From assembly GCA_049790315.1 (NCBI GenBank), contig JBAQYV010000112.1, positions 1-32,999 of the forward strand: DNA of 32,999 nucleotides. The letters run 5' to 3'. Below are positions 15,164 through 23,162 of the stretch, in pieces. The notes below the pieces were generated by a model. It worked only from the letters and a program-made list of their open reading frames with translations. It did no database searches and had not been told where the DNA came from. The position numbers were made by a program, and so were the translations under genes. This DNA comes from DASPOJ01 sp049790315 (GTDB lineage Bacteria > Acidobacteriota > Terriglobia > Acidiferrales > UBA7541). Numbering within the stretch: the stretch's first letter is position 1; each line of letters starts with the position of its first letter.

Positions 15164-15721
15164 TTACTTGGCGCCGGTTTGGCCGAGCTTGCGCAGACGC
15201 TCTTGAAGTTTGCGACGCAGAGCGGCGGGGGTGTTGGGATTGAACGCGACCAAATACCAGAGCGGCTGGCTGCGATCACGCGAAAGAGCTGACAGCGTGG
15301 CCGGATCGGCGTTGGGATGGCGCGCGACGTTTTCTCGGATAGCGGCGTAGGGATGCTTTGCGAGGCGCGCGAGCGTCTTCGATGAAACACGCGGATGCTC
15401 GCTGATCAGGCGCAACAGATAGAAATCCGAATCGGGGGCTTCTTTCGCCAATTTTTCGAGAAGCTCGGGCTTGGATTCTGAGCTCAGCACCCAGCCGACT
15501 TTTTCATCCCAGCCGGAATTGATGTGGTTCAATTCCTTGGTGCGCTCGTGGATTAGTTCTTCAAGCGTGGTGCGCTCATGCGCGAGGCGGCCCGCGGCCA
15601 GCGACGTGTTTTCGAGTGAATCGAGAACTCGCAATAAATGCTGGCGCTCACCGAACACAATTTGCGTGGTGCGCGCGCCGGTCGCCTTCGTGGGCGACGC
15701 GACTAAATCCGAACGTCTCAT
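15164..15721 (-). CDS. Protein with LRV-like (leucine-rich variant) helical repeats
   Basis: 185 residues. The C-terminal half has about four repeats of roughly 24 residues with a common form: PELLEKLAKEAP..., SKTLARLAKHPYAAIRENVARHP, then PATLSALSRDRS and NPNTPAALRRKL. This resembles LRV repeats, which build a right-handed helical solenoid for protein contacts. The N-terminal part (GERQHLLRVLDSLEN, then AHERTTLEELIHERTKEL) looks helical or coiled. No catalytic motif is visible. It starts 7 bases after the stop of the 117-residue gene, so the two are very likely one transcription unit. Role unknown. Confidence 0.82.
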   Translation of the reverse strand: MRRSDLVASPTKATGARTTQIVFGERQHLLRVLDSLENTSLAAGRLAHERTTLEELIHERTKELNHINSGWDEKVGWVLSSESKPELLEKLAKEAPDSDFYLLRLISEHPRVSSKTLARLAKHPYAAIRENVARHPNADPATLSALSRDRSQPLWYLVAFNPNTPAALRRKLQERLRKLGQTGAK

Positions 15722-15728
15722 TTCGTCC

Positions 15729-16082
15729 TCACTTTTCGATCTGATCGAACCCTAACTCGCCGGTTAGCCGCCGCAATTCGTCGTCGCGGATCAGCAGGTG
15801 TGCCGAATCGAGCGGCGCGCCTGATTCCCATTGGCGCTTGAGCCATAGTCCGGTGATATCGATCTTTTCCTCGCGGGAGAGACGCTGCGGCCGGCCGCGC
15901 TCGAAGCGCCGCAAGCCATCGCCTGAAATTCCGACGATCACTTCGTCTCCGGAGACCCGAAAGAAAAACAGTTCGGGATTGTCCCCCATCGCCAAGAAAC
16001 CGGACTTCAGAAACTCGGCGTCGCACGTCAGGCCGGTAGGCCCGACGGCCGTGAACCGTTCATAGAGCGGTTCATATTTCAC
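15729..16082 (-). CDS. Unknown protein upstream of and probably partnered with the LRV-like protein
   Basis: 117 residues from a GTG at 16082. It begins KYEPLYERFTAVGPTGLTCDAEFL and contains a beta-rich stretch (LFFFRVSGDEVIVGISGDGL), then a helical part (LSREEKIDITGLWLKRQW). No signal peptide, membrane segment or known motif. It is the first gene of a tight two-gene unit with the LRV-like gene, which suggests they act together. Composition and codon use match the neighbours, supporting a real gene. Confidence 0.75.
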   Translation of the reverse strand: MKYEPLYERFTAVGPTGLTCDAEFLKSGFLAMGDNPELFFFRVSGDEVIVGISGDGLRRFERGRPQRLSREEKIDITGLWLKRQWESGAPLDSAHLLIRDDELRRLTGELGFDQIEK

Positions 16083-16180
16083 AATGAATTATGGGTGCGG
16101 ACATGAGGGTAGTAAAGTTAGTGGTGAGACACACGGTTCCATCCGCGCAACACGCGCGGGGCTGCAAAAAGGAGCTTTCG

Positions 16181-16456
16181 ATGTCGGCGTTTGACGAACT
16201 GAAGGACGAGCTGGACCACTACGAGACGATGATGGGAAGGCAGCGCGGGCGCCTGGCGGTTACGCTCGACCGCCTGACCAATGCCATGGTGCTGATCGGG
16301 CAGCACAATGTTTACTGCCATTCGGCGCGCGATCCGCGGCAACCGATGATGGACGTGCAGGTGATCACCGCGGAATTGCGAACCGCGAAGGAATTGATTC
16401 AGAGCGTGATGGAAGAGATGCGCGCCGAGCGAGAGGCGAAAGAACGCGCGTCGTAA
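16181..16456 (+). CDS. Small helical protein of unknown function
   Basis: 91 residues. The ATG at 16181 is preceded by AAGGAG with a six-base spacer, so it is favoured over upstream in-frame starts. The product is almost wholly helical and charged: FDELKDELDHYETMMGRQR at the start and a C-terminal ELIQSVMEEMRAEREAKE that could form a coiled coil. The middle has VYCHSARDPRQPM. No known family recognised. It is divergent from the 117-residue/LRV unit and followed by a class A palindromic repeat. Confidence 0.75.
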   Translation: MSAFDELKDELDHYETMMGRQRGRLAVTLDRLTNAMVLIGQHNVYCHSARDPRQPMMDVQVITAELRTAKELIQSVMEEMRAEREAKERAS

Positions 16457-16480
16457 TGGCGCGGGCGATGGGCGGGAACC

Positions 16481-16510
16481 GGGCGGAGGCAAGCTCCGCC
16501 CCTACGGAAC
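16481..16510 (+). repeat. Palindromic repeat element, class A
   Basis: GGGCGGAG, loop GCAAG, CTCCGCCC, then CTACGGAAC. It lies between the convergent small helical protein gene and the metallo-beta-lactamase-fold gene, where it could serve both as a hairpin. Confidence 0.78.
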
Positions 16511-16540
16511 CACGAAACATCTCGCACTAAACTTCGCGAC

Positions 16541-17266
16541 TTATCTCAGGAACGGGTTCGATTCGCGCTCTTCGGCGATTGTGGTGACGGGGCCGTGGCC
16601 GGGGAGGACGATGGTGCGATCGGGTAGAACCAGGAGCTTTTCGCGAATTGAATCGATGATTTGCGGGTACGAACCGCCCCATAAATCTGTTCGGCCGATG
16701 CTTCCCGCGAAAAGAGTGTCGCCGGCGAAAAGGCGCGGGACATCCTGATCTAAACCTGTCGCGCCCTGCACGTCGCCGTGCGACGCAGTACCGACGGTGT
16801 GTCCGCCAAGATTTTGCACCGTGCCTTCGCCAGGGAGATACACCGTGATGCTGCCTGGACTGTGGCCCGGCGTGTGGAAGATTTGCGCGGCGAAGCGGCC
16901 CCAGCGCACGGAGTCGCCTTCCTTTAGGAGATCATCCACTTTTGTCGCTGGCGGCGTGGGCATCCCGAGCATCGCGGCCTGAATTTCAAGGTTTTCGTAA
17001 AGCGGCAAATCCGCGGCATGCATTAGCACCGGCGCGCCGGTGGATTGCGCCAGGCGCGCGAGGCCGCCGACGTGATCGATGTGAGCGTGGGTGCTGACGA
17101 TGGCGCGGACTTTGAGTCGATGGCGCGCGAGGATGGCTTCGATGCGCTCGACTTCATCGCCGGGATCGATGACCAGCGCCTCGCCGGTTTCGGCGTCACC
17201 CAGAATATGACAATTGCATTGGAGCAGGCCGACCGGCAGGAATTCGTGAATTAATCGTGCAGCCAC
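16541..17266 (-). CDS. Metallo-beta-lactamase-fold hydrolase, glyoxalase II-like
   Basis: About 241 residues. The zinc-binding signature THAHIDHVGG is followed by HTPGHSPGS, FAGDTLFAGSIGRTDL and a terminal LPGHGPVTT, so all expected metal ligands are present. The closest group by eye is the YcbL/glyoxalase II-like hydrolases that split thioesters such as lactoylglutathione. Compared with that group, about 30 residues (at 16733-16834, around VQNLGGHTVGTASHG) are inserted before FAGDTLF. The start is uncertain: the GTG at 17266 places it close to the family N-terminus, while a TTG at 17287 adds seven residues; neither has a clear ribosome site. Divergent from the ygfZ-like gene. Confidence 0.93.
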   Translation of the reverse strand: MAARLIHEFLPVGLLQCNCHILGDAETGEALVIDPGDEVERIEAILARHRLKVRAIVSTHAHIDHVGGLARLAQSTGAPVLMHAADLPLYENLEIQAAMLGMPTPPATKVDDLLKEGDSVRWGRFAAQIFHTPGHSPGSITVYLPGEGTVQNLGGHTVGTASHGDVQGATGLDQDVPRLFAGDTLFAGSIGRTDLWGGSYPQIIDSIREKLLVLPDRTIVLPGHGPVTTIAEERESNPFLR

Positions 17267-17347
17267 GCGAGAAACTATAGCATCCAAATTGTCGTCTAAG
17301 TTCGCGGTGGGCGAAGCGACATTCTGGTACGCTTCGAGGAGCGACTT

Positions 17348-18442
17348 TTGGTTACTGAAAGGATTTCGGGACCGATGGAGTTGGGGAGCGCTCTACTGGA
17401 CGTGCATCGCGCAGAAGGCGCGGCGATAGGGACATATTTTGGCTGCACGCTGCCCGCGCGATTTCGTTCCGTCGAAGCCGAGTACCGCGCAGCGCGCGAA
17501 TCGGTGATTTTGGCGGACACAAATTTCCATTCCGTGTTTCGATTTGAAGGGCCGGATCGCGCGCGGTATCTGAACGCTGTGCTTACGAGCAACGTGCGCG
17601 ATTTGACGCCGGGGCAAGGCACCGTAGGGTTGCTGCTAAATGCGCAGGGGCACATTCTGGCGGAGATTGAAACGCTCACGCTGGCGGATTCGATCCTGGC
17701 CATTACGCACGCAAGCGTGGGCGCGGCGACGTTCGCGCATCTCGAGAAATTCATCATTATGGATGACGTGACGCTGACGGATTTGACCGCGTCTACGGCC
17801 TCGGTCGAGATCGCGGGGCCGCGCGCGGCGGAATTGCTGCTCGCGAGGACTGGCGTGGATTTGGCGGCGATGGCGGTTCACGCTCATGTTGAGGCAAAAG
17901 TGGGGACGATTCCCTGCCGCGTGGTGCGGCTGCCGTGGCCCGGAGTGAACTTCTTCGTGAAGCGCGAGCACGTCGGGGAACTCTGGCGCGAGTTGCGCGC
18001 GGCGGTCACAGCGGTTGGCGGCTGCGCGATTGGATGGGAAGCGATCAATGTGCTGCGGCTCGAGTCGGGGCGCCCGTGGTTCGGCGTCGATTACGACGAG
18101 AAGCAAATTCCGCACGAAGCGGGGCTTGAGGATTCGCACATCAGCTATACGAAGGGCTGCTACACGGGGCAAGAGATCGTCGAGCGCGTGCGCTCGCGCG
18201 GACAAGTAAATCGTAAGCGCGTCGGACTGCGATTCGATGGGTCCGACGTGCCGGAACCGGCGACGAAATTGCTCGCGGGCGGCGCTGAGGTCGGCAACGT
18301 GACGAGCGCTGCGTATTCGTTTGCCGCTGGCAGCACGATCGGGATGGGTTATCTGCGCCGCGAGCACACCACGCCGGGCCGGCTACTGCAATGGAGCGGC
18401 GGAACGGCGGAAGTGATCGAGTTGCCGCTGGTCAAGAAATAA
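17348..18442 (+). CDS. ygfZ: YgfZ/GcvT-family folate-binding protein
   Basis: 364 residues. YgfZ proteins are tetrahydrofolate-dependent factors supporting repair or assembly of iron-sulfur enzymes. The decisive motif is KGCYTGQEIVERVRSRG with its conserved cysteine; upstream are NFHSVFRFEGPDRARYL and the GcvT-like LLNAQGHILAE segment. It differs from aminomethyltransferase, which lacks the KGCYTGQE motif. TTG at 17348 is chosen because GAGGAG lies six bases before it; an ATG at 17375 is the alternative. It is divergent from the glyoxalase II-like gene across 81 bases and convergent with the DUF5519-like gene. Confidence 0.92.
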   Translation: MVTERISGPMELGSALLDVHRAEGAAIGTYFGCTLPARFRSVEAEYRAARESVILADTNFHSVFRFEGPDRARYLNAVLTSNVRDLTPGQGTVGLLLNAQGHILAEIETLTLADSILAITHASVGAATFAHLEKFIIMDDVTLTDLTASTASVEIAGPRAAELLLARTGVDLAAMAVHAHVEAKVGTIPCRVVRLPWPGVNFFVKREHVGELWRELRAAVTAVGGCAIGWEAINVLRLESGRPWFGVDYDEKQIPHEAGLEDSHISYTKGCYTGQEIVERVRSRGQVNRKRVGLRFDGSDVPEPATKLLAGGAEVGNVTSAAYSFAAGSTIGMGYLRREHTTPGRLLQWSGGTAEVIELPLVKK

Positions 18443-18480
18443 CTCGGGAATCCACACGGGCGCGATTACGTCAGGAATGG

Positions 18481-18801
18481 CTACTGCTCGCTGAAAGAAT
18501 CTTTTTCGCCAACAACTTCGGACTGACCGCGTGCGGCGAAGGCGGCGCGTTGGCCATGGGCGAGCAAAAACGAGCGTTCGAGTAGCCGAATCGCGCGATC
18601 CACGTCTTCCTCCGCACGCAGGAACAGGCTTATCCAACCAGAGTTGGGCAAAATGTGGTGGGGTTCCGCTTCTTGCGCGGCGACGATTTCGTCACGGACG
18701 CGCTTTGGGAAAGGGATGTCAACGAGGCTGTCACCGTGGATGTGCCCGATTTCGCGCCTGCCGAGGCGAAACTCCACGCCGCCGAAGCGGTGCGGCGTCA
18801 T
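18481..18801 (-). CDS. DUF5519/luciferase-domain-like small protein
   Basis: 106 residues from the ATG at 18801. The segment PHRFGGVEFRLGRREIGHIHG, then PFPKRVRDEIV and HHILPNSGWISLFLR, matches the small DUF5519 ('luciferase') family, whose function is not known. The reading frame and similarity continue upstream of the ATG (WEGVQ and before), but no ATG, GTG or TTG occurs before the in-frame stop. An ATT at 18862-18864, with AGGAG six bases upstream, could be the true start, as in infC. It follows nuoB on the same strand. The family call rests on recalled pattern. Confidence 0.7.
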   Translation of the reverse strand: MTPHRFGGVEFRLGRREIGHIHGDSLVDIPFPKRVRDEIVAAQEAEPHHILPNSGWISLFLRAEEDVDRAIRLLERSFLLAHGQRAAFAARGQSEVVGEKDSFSEQ

Positions 18802-18911
18802 TTGAACGCCTTCCCACTGACCTACGGCTGCGCAGATCCGGCGATTGGCTCCGGGGACTGGAATTGGGTTCTCCTGGTCGCTGCAAACTACATCTACCGC
18901 TTAGAGGATAT

Positions 18912-19451
18912 TTAGGAAAGATTCATCGCGCGCTTGAAACTGCCGCGTTCGTTGTCGATCTTCTTCTGCAATTGCAGGATGGAATAGAGCAGCGCTTCGG
19001 GACGCGGCGGGCAGCCGGGGACGTAAACGTCGACGGGAATCACTTGATTGACGCCTTGGAGGACCGCGTAATTATTGAAAACGCCACCGGACGTGGCGCA
19101 CGCACCCATCGAAATCACCCACTTCGGCTCGGGCATCTGTAAATACAGTTGGCGCACAACAGGCGCCATTTTCTGCGACACGCGGCCGGCGACGATCATC
19201 AGATCGGCCTGGCGCGGCGACGGACGAAATACTTCGGAGCCGAAACGCGCGATATCAAAGCGCGCCGCGGACATGGACATCATCTCAATCGCGCAGCACG
19301 CCAGGCCAAAACTCAGCGGCCAAATCGAGCTTTTGCGCGCCCAGTTCACGGCTTTATCGAGTTGCGTGAAAACGATGCCCTGATCGGCGAGGAATTTGCC
19401 GACGTCTTCGGGGCGCTCAAGCGTGACGTTTTTTGCGACAGGTGTGGTCAT
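18912..19451 (-). CDS. nuoB: NADH-quinone oxidoreductase subunit B
   Basis: 179 residues. NuoB carries the terminal iron-sulfur cluster N2 of respiratory complex I and passes electrons to quinone. The four cluster cysteines are present: the CC pair at 52-53, Cys118 in MGACATSGG and Cys147 in PGCPPRPEAL. The segment SFGLACCAIEMMS and the motif VAGRVSQKM are fully standard. Length is normal. No other nuo gene lies in the window: upstream is an 80-residue unknown gene and downstream a DUF5519-like gene. Complex I genes split across several loci are known in various bacteria, so the rest is probably elsewhere. Confidence 0.98.
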   Translation of the reverse strand: MTTPVAKNVTLERPEDVGKFLADQGIVFTQLDKAVNWARKSSIWPLSFGLACCAIEMMSMSAARFDIARFGSEVFRPSPRQADLMIVAGRVSQKMAPVVRQLYLQMPEPKWVISMGACATSGGVFNNYAVLQGVNQVIPVDVYVPGCPPRPEALLYSILQLQKKIDNERGSFKRAMNLS

Positions 19452-19527
19452 GGCGCGATCTTCGCTGTACCAATTCTCTCACACTGGACGCGGCGCGACA
19501 ATCGAGGCGCATGGCCGCGGCGAATCT

Positions 19528-19770
19528 CTAAAGCCGCAGCCACTCCCTCTTCAACTCGTCATCGCTAGAAATCGTACCATCTGCGCGCCAAGCCGCGAGG
19601 CTGGTGAGGTTCGCCATGACCGTCGATGCGCCATTGGGTGCTTTCGCGAATATGGCGGCTTCGTCTGCGTCTGTGAAAAACACTTTGTCGACGGTGTTCT
19701 GCGGACCATATCCTTCGTAAATCAACCTGAGAACGGCAGCCTCGCCGGCAGTTAAGTCTCTCCGACTCAT
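19528..19770 (-). CDS. Small protein of unknown function
   Basis: 80 residues: RRDLTAGEAAVLRLIYEGYG, then NTVDKVFFTDADEAAIFAK and a C-terminal DELKREWLRL. It is soluble, acidic to neutral, with no signal or membrane segment. AAGG seven bases before the ATG is an acceptable ribosome site. It ends 76 bases before the nuoB start on the same strand, so it could share a transcript with nuoB. The ADEAAIFAK and ANLTSLAAW segments look protein-like, but I recognise no family. Confidence 0.65.
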   Translation of the reverse strand: MSRRDLTAGEAAVLRLIYEGYGPQNTVDKVFFTDADEAAIFAKAPNGASTVMANLTSLAAWRADGTISSDDELKREWLRL

Positions 19771-19909
19771 ATGTGGGCCTTGGCACGCTGGCAGCGCACG
19801 GAAACGACAAAGCCATCTGTTGGATTATAGGGCATATGGACCGTCTAGGTTGGACTGCGTACGGCAGTTGGAAACTGATCTATCACCGTGTGGTTAGGAG
19901 TCGGACACG

Positions 19910-20791
19910 GTGGCTGCGTGCGGCGTTGAGGCTCGGCGCGGGGTGTGGCAAATTCCTTCTGTGATTCTCGCCGCAGCGTTTGTCCTGGGACTTGTCATCG
20001 GCAGCTTCCTGAATGTTTGCATCGTGCGCATTCCGCATGGGGAATCGATTGTGCGGCCGGCGTCGCACTGCACGGGGTGCGGGCGCGCGATTCGTCCTTA
20101 CGAGAATATTCCTATAGTAAGTTGGCTTGTGCTGCGCGGGCGCTGCCGCACATGCAAGAAACCGATTTCGTGGATGTACCCGGTAGTGGAACTCGTGACC
20201 GCGCTTTTGTTTCTGGCGTGCGCGGTGGCCTTCGGGCCGACACTCGAAGGCGCGAAGTGGGCGCTGCTTTCGGCGCTGATTGTCGTGTTGGTGGCCACCG
20301 ATATTCGCGAGCGTATTTTGCCCGACAAAGGCAATTTTACGGGCTTCGTGATCGGCGTGGTGCTAAGCGGATTTCTGCGGCCCGCGGACGGCGTGGCTGC
20401 GTGGCTTTCGAGCAAGATGTTCGATTTTCCGCCGCCGACGCCGGTGTTGTCCGTTGTCGATTCGCTGATGGGAGCGCTGGTGGGCGGCGGACTGCTTTGG
20501 ATTGTGGCCGAGGGATATTTTCGTTTGCGCGGGCGCGAAGGCATGGGGCTTGGCGACGTGAAAATGATGGCGATGGTCGGCGCATTCGTGGGGCTTGAGG
20601 GCGCGCTGCTCGCGATACTGATCGGATCGCTGCTGGGCAGCGTGCTGGGTTTGTTGTTCATCGCGATTTTCAGCAAGGACAGCGATTACGAATTGCCATT
20701 TGGCGCGTTTCTGGGAGCGGGCACGATGATCGTAGTCTTTTTCGGCACGCGCATGCTCGAGTGGTACCAAACTGTCGCCGGCATGCGGTAA
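19910..20791 (+). CDS. pilD: Prepilin peptidase / type IV leader peptidase
   Basis: About 293 residues. PilD is a membrane aspartyl protease that removes the leader of type IV prepilins and pseudopilins and methylates the new N-terminus. The zinc site of the methylase domain is present (CTGCGRAI and CRTCKKPI). The catalytic aspartates are in VATDIRERILPD and GMGLGDVKMM. There are about seven transmembrane helices. GTG at 19910 has GGAG nine bases upstream; GTGs at 19943 and 19961 would give a more usual N-terminus just before VILAAAFVLGLVIGSFLNV. It leads a four-gene same-strand run with a histidine kinase and an NtrC-type regulator. Confidence 0.96.
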   Translation: MAACGVEARRGVWQIPSVILAAAFVLGLVIGSFLNVCIVRIPHGESIVRPASHCTGCGRAIRPYENIPIVSWLVLRGRCRTCKKPISWMYPVVELVTALLFLACAVAFGPTLEGAKWALLSALIVVLVATDIRERILPDKGNFTGFVIGVVLSGFLRPADGVAAWLSSKMFDFPPPTPVLSVVDSLMGALVGGGLLWIVAEGYFRLRGREGMGLGDVKMMAMVGAFVGLEGALLAILIGSLLGSVLGLLFIAIFSKDSDYELPFGAFLGAGTMIVVFFGTRMLEWYQTVAGMR

Positions 20792-20857
20792 GTTAGAACG
20801 GTAGATTAGAGCGGTAACGCGGGCAGCAAGGCAGTGGGGGACGCAGCGTCAACGCCA

Positions 20858-22249
20858 ATGAATTTCTCGGCACCCAATCCGAATCTGACTCCCATGTGGA
20901 TTTTTACGGGTGGACTGCTGGTCGCCGCAATTGTGGGTATCGTGTATTTGTTTGCCGTCGTGCTGCGGCGGCGAATGTCAGGCCCCGCGGGCGCCGCGAA
21001 CGACGAATTTGCCGATCATCCGCGAAGCGAGAATCCATCTGCGTTCATGGCGGCTTCCCTACAAGCCGTAATCCAGAAATTGCGCGAACAGGAAAAGGAA
21101 CTGGCGGAACTGAACCGCGCAGAACGCGAACGCGCGCAACAGACGGAGCGGTTGAGCGAAGCCGTGACGCGCAACATGCCGGCCGGAATGCTGATTGTGA
21201 ACGCCGCGGGCCTGGTGACCAGCGCGAATCCCGCCGCTGAGAATGCGCTGGGTGTGCGCGCGCTGGCCTACCGGCGCTACACCGAATTATTGGGAGCGAA
21301 TTCGCCGCTCGCGCAGCGCATCACCAGCTGCCTGCAGGAAGGGCGTACATACCGCCGCGAACAAGTGGAGTACGCGACTCCGGGACAGGAGCAGCGACAA
21401 CTGGGCGTTTCCATTTCGCCGATTCTGCGCGGCGCGAACAATCAGGTGACCGGCGCGATCTGCCTGTTCTCGGATTTGACGGAACTGACGGCGCTGCAAA
21501 AACAAATCCAGATGAAAGAGAATTTGGCGGCGCTGGGCGAGCTTTCAGCCGGCCTGGCGCACGAATTCAAAAACGCGCTGGCCACAATTTCCGGCTACGC
21601 ACAAATGATTCGCATGGAGACGGGAGACAACGGCGATCTCCGCGATTACTCGCAGAAAATTCTGGATCAGACGCGCGCGCTTACTCACGTGGTTACCGAA
21701 TTCCTTAAATTCGCGCGGCCGCTCGACCTGTCCTACGAGCCTGTCGCCTTGGGTCCGGTGATCGAGCGCGTACTCGCGGAAGTGGGCGAGGCGATGCCGA
21801 CACTGGCGAGCCTGTCCGCGGAAGGCGAGTTCGTCGAAGTGCCGGGCGATGAGCCGCTGATCCGCCAGGCGCTGCTGAATTTGATTCGTAATGCCGCTGA
21901 AGCCGCGTCCGCACAGAATCCGAGCGCGGGCACCGCCGCTCCGCGCGTGATTGTCCACGGCTCGATCGAGCACAGCGGCAGCCAGTCCGGGCAGCGAATT
22001 TCCATTTCGGACAATGGCCCCGGAATCTCCGAAGAAGACATTCCCAAGATCTTCGTTCCCTTCTACACCACAAAAACCAACGGCACGGGCCTCGGTCTGG
22101 CGGTGGTCCAGAAAATCATCGTGCAGCACGGGGGGACGGTCGAAGCCCGCAACCGCACCGAGGGCGGGGCCGAGTTTATCCTTTGGCTACCTTTTGCCCG
22201 CCTGTCCCTCGGGGAGATTGATTCTGCCGCGGCGCGCGTCCTAGACTAG
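20858..22249 (+). CDS. PAS-domain sensor histidine kinase, NtrB/PilS-like
   Basis: About 463 residues. One N-terminal membrane helix (around MWIFTGGLLVAAIVGIVYL) leads into a coiled linker (about 75-110), a PAS domain (MPAGMLIVNAAGLVTSANPAAENALG) and the kinase core. The phosphorylated histidine is in LAHEFKNALATISGY; the ATP domain shows NLIRNAAEA, DNGPGI, FYTTKTNGTGLGLAVV and a terminal GG. The E-F-K-N variant around the histidine is typical of NtrB-like kinases that partner sigma-54 activators. The NtrC-type gene less than 1 kb downstream is the obvious partner. Start: ATG at 20858, or GTG at 20834; neither has a good ribosome site. Confidence 0.93.
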   Translation: MNFSAPNPNLTPMWIFTGGLLVAAIVGIVYLFAVVLRRRMSGPAGAANDEFADHPRSENPSAFMAASLQAVIQKLREQEKELAELNRAERERAQQTERLSEAVTRNMPAGMLIVNAAGLVTSANPAAENALGVRALAYRRYTELLGANSPLAQRITSCLQEGRTYRREQVEYATPGQEQRQLGVSISPILRGANNQVTGAICLFSDLTELTALQKQIQMKENLAALGELSAGLAHEFKNALATISGYAQMIRMETGDNGDLRDYSQKILDQTRALTHVVTEFLKFARPLDLSYEPVALGPVIERVLAEVGEAMPTLASLSAEGEFVEVPGDEPLIRQALLNLIRNAAEAASAQNPSAGTAAPRVIVHGSIEHSGSQSGQRISISDNGPGISEEDIPKIFVPFYTTKTNGTGLGLAVVQKIIVQHGGTVEARNRTEGGAEFILWLPFARLSLGEIDSAAARVLD

Positions 22250-22321
22250 TACCCGTCGAACAGTGCGAACGCTGTAGACGTCCGGCGCCTGGTTTCTGCC
22301 CGGGAAGGTGGTCCTTTGGCC

Positions 22322-23065
22322 ATGAACAAACGTTTCCTGATTATTTTCTGCGCTTCGCTGACTTTGCTTGGCGGCGCGCGTCTGGCCGCGGCACAGGATT
22401 CCACTTCGCAGGATCCGCTGGCCGATGCGGCGCGCAAGGCTCAAGCGGAGAAAAAGGGCGAGCCGCGGCCGACGAAGGTCTACACGGACGACAATATCGG
22501 CTCAGTGCAGGGCCAGATCAGCGTGGTTGGGCCAGGGGCTGAGGCCGCGGACAAGCCGTCCGCGGACGACAAGAGCAGTGATAAAGCCAAGGGCACAGCG
22601 GAGAAAAAGGACGAGACGTACTACAAGACGAAGTTCGCCGACCTTCGCGCCAAACTCGCGGCAGATCAGCAAAAACTTGACGACCTTCAACACGCATACG
22701 GCATTAAGCAGCAGCAGTACTACGCCGATCCAAACACCGCGATGAAGGAAGGGTACAGCCGCAAAGACCTGAACGACACCAGCGACGAGATCGACAAGAA
22801 GAAGCAAGACATCGTTGACGATCAACAGGCCATCAGCGATCTTGAAGACGATTTGCGGAAATCGGGAGGCGACGCGGGTTGGGCGCGCGAAGAAGCGCCG
22901 CCTACTTCGACAACTTCACCCTCCCCAGCTTCATCGCCATCCACGGCTGCAACCGCCCCGCCGCCAACGCCGCCGGAGCCTGGAGAACAAGTAGCGCCAA
23001 CCGAGACGACTACTCCTCCGCCGACGCCCGCACCCGAAGCGCCGACAACGCCGCCATCGGAGTAG
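22322..23065 (+). CDS. Exported coiled-coil protein with Pro/Thr-rich tail
   Basis: 247 residues. A signal peptide (MNKRFLIIFCASLTLLGG, then ARLAAAQDS) directs export. The mature part begins with DPLADAARKAQAEKKGEP and KVYTDDNIGS, has a charged coiled-coil segment (KFADLRAKLAADQQKLDDL and EIDKKKQDIVDDQQAISDLE), and ends in about 60 residues of Pro, Thr and Ser. Proteins with a 'K(K)VYTNDD'-like N-terminal motif are common exported unknowns in acidobacteria, from memory. AAGGTGG lies about ten bases upstream. It is sandwiched between the histidine kinase and the NtrC-type gene, suggesting a link with envelope sensing or pilus assembly, but this is only context. Confidence 0.85.
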   Translation: MNKRFLIIFCASLTLLGGARLAAAQDSTSQDPLADAARKAQAEKKGEPRPTKVYTDDNIGSVQGQISVVGPGAEAADKPSADDKSSDKAKGTAEKKDETYYKTKFADLRAKLAADQQKLDDLQHAYGIKQQQYYADPNTAMKEGYSRKDLNDTSDEIDKKKQDIVDDQQAISDLEDDLRKSGGDAGWAREEAPPTSTTSPSPASSPSTAATAPPPTPPEPGEQVAPTETTTPPPTPAPEAPTTPPSE

Positions 23066-23162
23066 CTGGAAAAATCGATTGTCCACACACCTGCTGGCTG
23101 GCACCGCACACGATCGCTCCGCTTCGAACCCCTCCGCCGAAATTCGTGATAAAAAGAGTGCG

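Noticed and set aside
18531..19142. 203-codon plus-strand frame opposite nuoB and the DUF5519-like gene
   Set aside because: Antisense to nuoB over its second half, and the opposite strand shows a clearer family pattern.
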